Below, piece after piece: positions 57,772 to 64,000 of a stretch of 64,000 nt of DNA. The notes beneath the pieces are model-generated. The model made no database searches, was not told the DNA's origin, and saw nothing but the letters and a program-made list of their open reading frames with translations. Origin of the DNA: Udeniomyces pyricola (taxonomy: Eukaryota; Basidiomycota; Tremellomycetes; Cystofilobasidiales; Mrakiaceae); NCBI GenBank assembly GCA_039545295.1, contig BCIK01000011.1:1-64000 (forward strand), written 5' to 3'. Position numbers and translations under genes: made by a program. Positions within the stretch are counted from its first letter, which is position 1. Every line of letters starts with the position of its first letter.

Positions 57772-59440
57772 ATGTTGCCAACGACCTCAGTCACCCTATC
57801 TAACGGAGTTTCTATTCCTCAACTCTCATATGGCACCCCCAACAAGACGGACCAGCAGTTGGACACTGCCATCCGACTCGGTCTTCGTCATCTCGACACC
57901 GCTCAGGTGATTTTCTCATCAATGTCTCAACTCAGACGCTTGGGCCTATATCCATAGTATCGCAGCGTCTGACGTTTCTTCCTCTTCTTTCATTTCACTC
58001 AGGGTTATGGCAACGAGCAACAGACGGGCGATGCCATCAAGCGCTCTGGCCTGGATCGCAAGGCCATCTTCCTCACCACAAAGAGTCCGACCTTTCTCCG
58101 CTCCTTAATTGACGTACGGGATTTCGGTGAACTGACCCGTTCCAATTCTTTGGGCGTTGGTTGTATGTATACATGTGTGGTCACTCTAATTCACGCAGTC
58201 TCGCAGAAGGAAGCACGAGTAGGCAAGTCCGGTTCTTCATCATCATCATCGTCATCATTTCCACATATTTCCTATCATGATTTCTGGCCGATTCGTCTGA
58301 TGTGGCCTACATCGCCACCACCTTGACACCCTCTCAGCCTCACTCTCGTTACCTGTGTCCCAAGTTTGTCATGACCCGATAATCTAACTCGAGTTTGCTC
58401 GTTATGCGATAGATAACGACCCGATGCCGTTGTCGTCTGTCCGACAGTCGGTTTTGGACTCGATTGAGCGGCTTGGAACGCAGCCCGATCTATTGCTTGT
58501 CAGTGAACTAAGCTCTTTAACAAGGAGTTCTCTGCGGGTGCTCCCATATCTGTACAAAAACCCAACGTTTTCTCTGACCTGCGACCACGTATACTGCTGC
58601 GCGCTGCTTTCATTTGTATCATCTGATGACCCCCTTCCCCCTCTTCCCACCTTGACTTGCGATTCCCGTCAAGACAGATCCATAATCCTTTTGTACCCGA
58701 AGCAGGCAAACAGATCGAGTTTTGGCGCATCTTGGAAAAGATGATTGACGACGGCGAGTTGACGGCGTCGTTGGGTGTATCCAACTACCGACCAAAGGAT
58801 CTCGAGCCGTTACTCAAGGCGGCCAGGTATAAGCCAGTGGTAAATCGTGCGTACCTCTTTTTCACTCGACTACTTATAGCATAGGTAGTTCAATGCTGGG
58901 TGGGGTCTCCGACAGAAGTGTCGGTTAGGGTCTGAACCAGATGATGATCAGGTGGCTGATGGCTTGAAAATCAATGGTGTCCTCGCTGGGTACTCATCAC
59001 ATCTCACTCCCGCAGAAATCGAATACCATCCCTATGTTTTAGCCCACATTGCCCCCCTCCTCGCTCTTTGCCAAGAGTCAAATGTCCTTATTCAAGCCTA
59101 TGGGCCTCTAACGCCAGTCCTTCGCCACCCACAAGGTCCCCTTGGACCTGTTCTCACGCGTGTCTCTGCCCGTCTTGCTTCCACGGCAGGTTTGAGCGAG
59201 ATGGATCTTTCAGCCGTGCTTTTACTTTGGACGAAGCAGAAGGGCGTCATCCCAGTCACATCCTCGGCTAATGAGGAGAGGATGGAGGGCTTAGCCAAGA
59301 TCGCCCGGGCCGGGAGGGATTGGTTGACGGACAGGGAGATGGAGGAGATTGAGCAGATTGGGAGGCAGGTATATTATCGGTTCTACGATGAGCATATGAC
59401 GGTCGACTTTCCAACACCGGACTTGCCTAGATCCAAGTAA
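57772..59440 (+). CDS. Aldo-keto reductase
   Basis: Aldo-keto reductases reduce carbonyl compounds with NADPH in the cytosol. Exons: 57772-57906, 58003-58113, 58207-58218, 58448-58498, 58678-58846, 59016-59440; 300 residues, the normal size. The start TTSVTLSNGVSIPQLSYGT is the family N-terminus. The catalytic tetrad is visible as Asp in LRHLDTAQ (about 42), Tyr in GYGNEQQ (about 47), Lys in TTKSP (about 71) and His in LLLIHNPF (about 105). TASLGVSNY and VNQIEYHPY follow, then the cofactor loop VIPVTSSANEERMEG. A 12-nt exon (58207-58218, KEAR) links strand 3 to SVLDSIERLGTQPDLLL. Intron 3 is 229 nt. It resembles the xylose-reductase or GCY1-type fungal reductases; the substrate is unknown. 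No duplicate or cluster lies beside it. Confidence 0.9.
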
Positions 59441-59976
59441 GGGATGAGCCTGTCTAAGGGTCCGGAGTCGTTGCTCTGCTGGGAGGCAGAGACTCGGGAA
59501 GGATAGTGGTCGAGTGCAGATGATCACGATACATAATCAAAGCGTTGAAGCAGACGTAGCTGCCGGATGGGCGTCATGATAGGATTATGATGATTATTAC
59601 GTATAAGCGTACAAGGACAGTACAAGTACTATTGGATGAGCGTTTAAAAAGTCTTCACAAGACGTGTACGGGTGATGATGAGAAATCAATTATGCAATAT
59701 AATGGCGCAGAAGAAACAGGGGGTTGTAACTAGTATACGCGCAGTCGATTTGAACGCTTCCGGTCATGGCAATCGCGTTCAACTTGCATGCAAGACCGCC
59801 GTCAACAACTCGCGACTAATCTTACCTTACTGACCCTCTCGATTTCACGCGATATCGTTGCCTTTGCCTACACCCCATAGAGTGTGTAGCATCCTACCCC
59901 ACATCACTGTCTTTGTCCTTTCTGGGAACTGGGTTGACTGACGACTTGATTACTGTACGAAAGCCAACCGTCTACC
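59441..59976. other. Intergenic region
   Basis: This lies between the aldo-keto reductase stop and the small one-TM gene. AT-rich stretches occur at 59690-59705. No coding frame or RNA gene is supported. Confidence 0.4.
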
Positions 59977-60643
59977 ATGTCCATCCCGCTGGATACCAAC
60001 TCCAAGCTCTCGACGACGACGCAAACCCGCCATCAACCTCCAAGCAAGATCATCGGGAAACCTGTCATGCGAGACATGACGACGATCCCTATGCAGTTGC
60101 TTCCGGAGAACATGTTCGGACGCGAAGCGAATGGACCGAGAGAGTGCGTCCAACCTCCCTGCCCCGCCCCCTTCATTCCTCGTCGCAACGGCTGCTGTTG
60201 ACATATGGGTGGTTGCCTGATTGAAACTGTGCGGATTTGACTGTGTTTTGAGTGAAGAACTGATCTGGATTCTGTTGGTCTACCTAGCACTCAAATCTTC
60301 ATTTGCCCTCATCCAGGTTCGTCCCTCCCCCCCCCCCCTCCTCCTTCCTCTCCTGCCCTTTCCTTCCTTTCATCTGGAACGTCGATCTCACGATCTTCGA
60401 TCTCTCTCCTATCGGTCAACTTCAGGGTGTCATCGTCTTTACCCATCCTCGCTTAAACTCGTGGCACACCAAACGGCGACGCATCCTTTACCGCCTGACC
60501 GCGTTGGACAGCAGCAACCGGCCGGCATCACGTGGATCGATCCGGAGCTCGAGCGCGAAGCGGAAGCCGAGCGCAGAAGAGAGAAAGAGGCCAAGATGGC
60601 TGAGGCGGCGAGGAGAAGTTTCCTGCCGCTTGGAAGCTTTTAG
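59977..60643 (+). CDS. Small single-TM protein, unrecognised
   Basis: The proposed exons are 59977-60143, 60253-60316 and 60512-60643, giving 120 residues. I do not recognise a family. The N-terminal ~55 residues are Thr/Gln/Pro-rich with PVMRDMTTIPMQLLPENMFG. Exon 2 encodes a hydrophobic helix, LIWILLVYLALKSSFALIQ, at about residues 58-77. The C-terminus is a charged Glu/Arg/Ala helix (GITWIDPELEREAEAER) ending SFLPLGSF. The layout would fit a small organelle or ER membrane protein. The model is uncertain: intron 1 must end at a GAG (60250-60252), and the last intron could instead end at 60425, which changes the reading frame of the tail and extends the gene to 60740. The codon pattern favours the version given. 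Confidence 0.5.
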
Positions 60644-60953
60644 AAGGAAAGGAGGCGAGGTTCAAAGGAGAGGCGGAGAGGAAATTTGCAAAGACAGAAG
60701 GACAGGGAAAACGCCATATCATTCGGTAGCGGAATGGTAGGCCAATAGATCGACGGCACAATGAATTCACCCACTAGAGATGTTGGAGAGTCTCGTTGCT
60801 TCAGGGAAACTCGATGTTCGATGCAACTCAAGCTATCAAAGTGATCTCTAGCTGTATGTGGTCTTTAATCTCGATTCGACTTAGTGACTCTTTTTGCCTT
60901 TTCGCTGTTCCATCCTTTCTCCTTCTCTTTTTTTCTCTCCGTCGACCATCGTA
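60644..60953. other. Intergenic region before the EF2 copy
   Basis: Nothing is supported here. It contains the alternative tail of the small one-TM gene (to 60740) and a T-rich stretch at 60890-60945. Confidence 0.35.
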
Positions 60954-61155
60954 TTACCTGATCCTTACCTGAGTGTCTGACTGACCTTGTCTGTTTCCTT
61001 CTTATCTGTTTCCTTTTTATCCAGTCGTGCCTCAACGTTCGACGAGGACACGTCTACTCGTCCGAGCAGCGAATCGGTACCCCCATGTTCACCATGAAGG
61101 CTTACCTTCCCGTCGCCGAGTCGTTCGGATTCAACGCCGATCTCCGAGCCGCCAC
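60954..61155 (+). pseudogene. Copied 202-bp fragment of the EF2 gene
   Basis: By eye these 202 bases are identical to 56834-57035 of the EF2 gene, in the same orientation and about 4.1 kb downstream. The copy includes the end of EF2 intron 12 with its acceptor and the first 131 bases of exon 13, so it is a DNA-level duplication and not a retrocopy. After 61155 an extra CGT-containing join is followed by imperfect remnants (ACTGGTGGA, GACCACT, GAGCTCGA) resembling EF2 sequence up to about 57120, with deletions and stops. It has no start, no upstream exons and no open frame of its own. Near identity of the core means the event is recent or is maintained by gene conversion. Confidence 0.9.
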
Positions 61156-61943
61156 GTACTGGTGGATAGACCTTTCTGACCACTAGTCTGAGCTCGAAAC
61201 CTTGGAAGCCTTGGTCGCTAGCCTCAGGCCAAGGATGAATGTGCGACGTGACAGCTCCACGGCAGTACTATTCAACGACTTATATATGTCCCGGCTGCTG
61301 TTGACCGATCTAGTAGACGCTTGTGTTGTGCAAGTCTTAGTGAATGTATGGATGCATTGAACAAAGCGATCAAGCTTTTTGGCGCGATTTTACAGGTTGG
61401 GCAAGCGATCTGCAAGTCATAGCCCACGGTACGGTCGTTGTCGTTTTGACTGTACCACTATTACTATGCCGCCTGTCCGATCTGAAGCTTGAAGGAGGGG
61501 TCGAATTGAATGTTGAAACACGCGAGTAATTACTGTTTAGTCCGTTATCGACACGTGACGCGCTCGCAACTTGCGCCAACGCGTCAGACCGTCAGGGGAA
61601 TTCAACATTCGATGTTGCCTAGCACGGCCCTCACACCTCCTAAACTGACCACCATCACTGACCCCCTCTCCCATCCCTACATCTCCGTCGAAACAACACC
61701 AGCCCATCGTTCGCTACAGCAACTCTTGGTCTCCTGTCACTGTAAGGATCGGTGTATCGTCGTCACCTTGTCGCAATCGCCGCTCTGTCTAAACAACTTC
61801 CCCCTGTGTGTCCCGCTGAACAGTCGATTGATGGGTGGTCGAAGAGGGTCCCGCATAGATATGCTGACCAGCCCTTGTTCTGCTTCATATCTTCCTCCCC
61901 GTACACAGAGGTATCGGGTCACCTGAGATACCACGACTAAATC
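61156..61943. other. Intergenic region before the coiled-coil gene
   Basis: The first ~70 bases carry degraded EF2-like sequence. The rest contains no supported gene. A C/T-rich leader (61640-61930) precedes the next ATG, and several short frames there lack any motif. Confidence 0.4.
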
Positions 61944-63969
61944 ATGTCGGCTGCTTCGCCTGAGATCTCCTCCACGCGATCTTCCTCCCCCCACTCACGA
62001 ACTTCCAGCTCAAGGCGCAGCTCGGACCTCTCTCAACACTCCTCTCAGTCTTCAATCCCTTCTTGCTTGCTATCAACTGGGACTGCGCTGCCTCGATCTG
62101 AATTTACCATAGCTCATATGTCCTCACGAGCTGCTGCAGGAGGTCTGCGGGGTAGGGGCTCAGGCAAGGCAGGCGCGTCGGCGACAGAGGGGCCGAGCGG
62201 ATGGGATCTCGAAGCGTCGGATTTAGAGTCGATGGATCGGAAAGACCTCATTCGACTATTGACAACAAGCCAAGTTACTTGCCATCAAGTCAGTATCGTT
62301 GAAGCTTCATGATCGGGCCTGAAGACGTGTCGTTCGACATCTGCGGTAGGCTGATGAAGCATCACCGCCAATCCCCCGCAGCAATCCACGCTCATCGCGG
62401 ACCTAGAGACCAACAACGCAGACTTGACTGCAAAGGCTCAGCGACTTAGTTCCATCGTTGAGAACCATGCCAAGAACCAAGAGGAGTTAGAGCGAGACAA
62501 TGTACGTTCATTGATCATCGTCCTCGTTGATCCTGGCTCTTCGCGTCATCTACAACACAGAGATCCTGAACTGATCGATATCTTCATGGCAGGCTCGACT
62601 TGAGGAAGCTGAAATTCAACTACGAGAAGATTTCAAGCGACTACAAACGCGCTCTAGAGAACTTGAGAAGGAAAAAGAGATTCAGACTCGACGTTACCTC
62701 GATCAAGTGAGTAGGCCCGATTCCTCACTGTTTAGCTCTGATGGTTCGTTTTTGACCTCAATAAATTGATGTCTTCCCTACAATCTAATCTTCAGGGAAA
62801 TAGTTTTGAAGCAGAGCGTCAGGCCATGTCCGACCGTCAGGAGGTGAGTGGTACCCTGTCCGTCACGTAGTACACAGCTCGATCTCGGCTGACCCACAAA
62901 CCGACCCGTTTTCGTTCTTCGATCCTCCACCCTTCTGCTTCTGTATCTCAGCACTTGAAATCACGTCTTGCCAGCCTCTCTCGTCGCCAATCCCCAGCTG
63001 TTCCGCGATCGACTTCTCCACCTCCTGCCAACATCGTCAACCATCCTAGCAGCCTCACGTCTACTGACGATCGCATCGCGAAACTCGAACGAGAGCTTAA
63101 GGCCGAGATTGAGGACAAAGAAAGTACTCAAAGGGAGCTCAGTACGCTCGAAATCGGCTACAAGAGTTTGCAAGAAGCTTCGGATAAGGGTCGTGAGGAG
63201 ATGAGCGAGCTCAAGAGACTGAACCTCGAACTTCAGGTGGGTCATCTTACATCTCGACTCTGCAATGATTGTGAGGGCGATCACTGAATCAAAGATACTT
63301 TCTGAATATAGGAGGAAATCGAATCGTACTCGCTGCTGCTAGTCGAGCGAACTATTTCAGGCAAGATGTCCCTCTCAAGCGATCTTCTTTCTGGACGATC
63401 GTTTGCCGATGATCTCGAGGCCTTGGATGATTCTCTCGATAGCGGCGCTCAGAAGCGACCCGATTTCCATCACAAGTCCTCGGACATGTCTCTGCACTCG
63501 GTGGACGAGCTCGACGAAGCTTTAGATCCATCAATCGTAGGCGAGGAGGATCCCGAGGCGTCCAGCTCACTGTCGGCTGGAGACTTCACACTCGACCCTA
63601 GCTACGCGTCAAGCAACCATGAAATTGGTGCCGACACAGTTCGTGTCAAACAACCAGGGCGGAAGGATCGGCTTGACTCTGTTCTTCAGGGAGCTGGACT
63701 GACGCCCCAAGACGAGCTCATGCAGGGCGAGACACTTGGTTCCTATGCGGTTACAGGAAGGTACGTGCATCATGTATGACTATAGAGCGTCTGATTCCGG
63801 TGGATGCTAAGAGGTGCTCGTTTTGGTTGATTTCTTGATATATAGTGGGTTGGATTTGGCTGCTGAGCTGGGTAGAGCGGAGGGCGATGCTGTTGAGGAA
63901 GGCGGACTTCGAAGACTCGAAAAAGGCGATGATGGCGAAGGTGTGTATCCAGAAACGAGTTCTTTCTGA
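61944..63969 (+). CDS. Coiled-coil protein, unrecognised, may continue past the edge
   Basis: Exons: 61944-62288, 62382-62501, 62593-62706, 62796-62843, 62952-63236, 63312-63760, 63846-63969 or beyond. The N-terminal ~90 residues are Ser-rich and low complexity. Residues of about 95-320 form heptad-rich coiled coil, for example QSTLIADLETNNADLTAKAQ and LEEAEIQLREDFKRLQTRSR, broken by a Ser/Pro linker. Then comes EEIESYSLLLVERTISG and an acidic tail (DDLEALDDSLDSG). All introns but the last are phase 0, which joins helical segments cleanly. No domain name can be given; a structural or scaffold role is inference. If the last exon is read through, the stop is at 63967-63969 (494 residues). A GTGTGT at 63941 could instead be a donor and carry the gene beyond the window. 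Confidence 0.7.
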
Positions 63970-64000
63970 GTGTCTGAGGCATCGCCGTGGCTTGCTCACT

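Noticed and set aside
1..64000. CRISPR arrays, insertion sequences, prophage, rRNA operons
   Set aside because: No spaced direct-repeat arrays, transposase genes, phage genes or rRNA-like segments were seen; gene structure is eukaryotic throughout.

Overview
The window is nuclear DNA of an intron-dense fungus, most likely a basidiomycete yeast of the Tremellomycetes. That placement is inference: it rests on very frequent short introns (mostly 50-200 nt, GT(G/A)AGT donors, CTNAY-like branch points), tiny exons, moderate GC content and the gene families present. No bacterial, viral or plasmid features, rRNA genes, tRNA genes or CRISPR arrays were seen. Almost every gene had to be assembled from spliced exons, so exon coordinates are given in each entry. 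Every complete model is in frame from ATG to stop.

Layout, left to right. A possible 5' end of a minus-strand gene runs off the left edge (1-87). Then come PEX11 (peroxisome division), an unrecognised, probably mitochondrial protein, a membrane-anchored short-chain dehydrogenase (minus) and a complete RRP5 (rRNA processing, S1 and HAT repeats). Next are a type II membrane protein with a heparinase II/III-like domain and a 15-exon fucose-permease-like sugar transporter (minus). They are followed by the RNA polymerase III subunit RPC37 (minus), REV7 (HORMA, translesion synthesis), a secreted GH37 trehalase, a mitochondrial-type J-domain protein and SSS1/Sec61-gamma (minus). The second half holds a long alpha/beta-hydrolase (minus), a seven-TM receptor-like protein with a long tail (minus), an FHA-kinase of the CHK2/Cds1/Dun1 type (minus) and LSG1 (60S biogenesis GTPase). 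After these are a UBA-zinc-finger-UBX protein (minus), a SET-domain methyltransferase (minus), elongation factor 2 (842 codons), an aldo-keto reductase, a small one-TM protein, a 202-bp copied fragment of the EF2 gene, and a coiled-coil protein near the right edge.

The genes do not form a pathway cluster; this is ordinary mixed housekeeping content. Several encode ribosome production or protein synthesis and targeting functions (RRP5, LSG1, EF2, SSS1, RPC37). Others deal with sugars and the cell exterior (trehalase, transporter, heparinase-like protein) or DNA damage (REV7, FHA kinase).

The most unusual signal is exon-intron architecture. Two successive 2-nt microexons are needed to complete the trehalase signature motif. 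There are 7-nt microexons in the transporter and J-protein genes and 8- and 13-nt exons in the kinase catalytic loop. The EF2 start codon is split by an intron, and one coding exon of LSG1 consists only of ATG. There is one GC-AG intron, and AAG 3' splice sites recur. I found no clear new multi-gene system.
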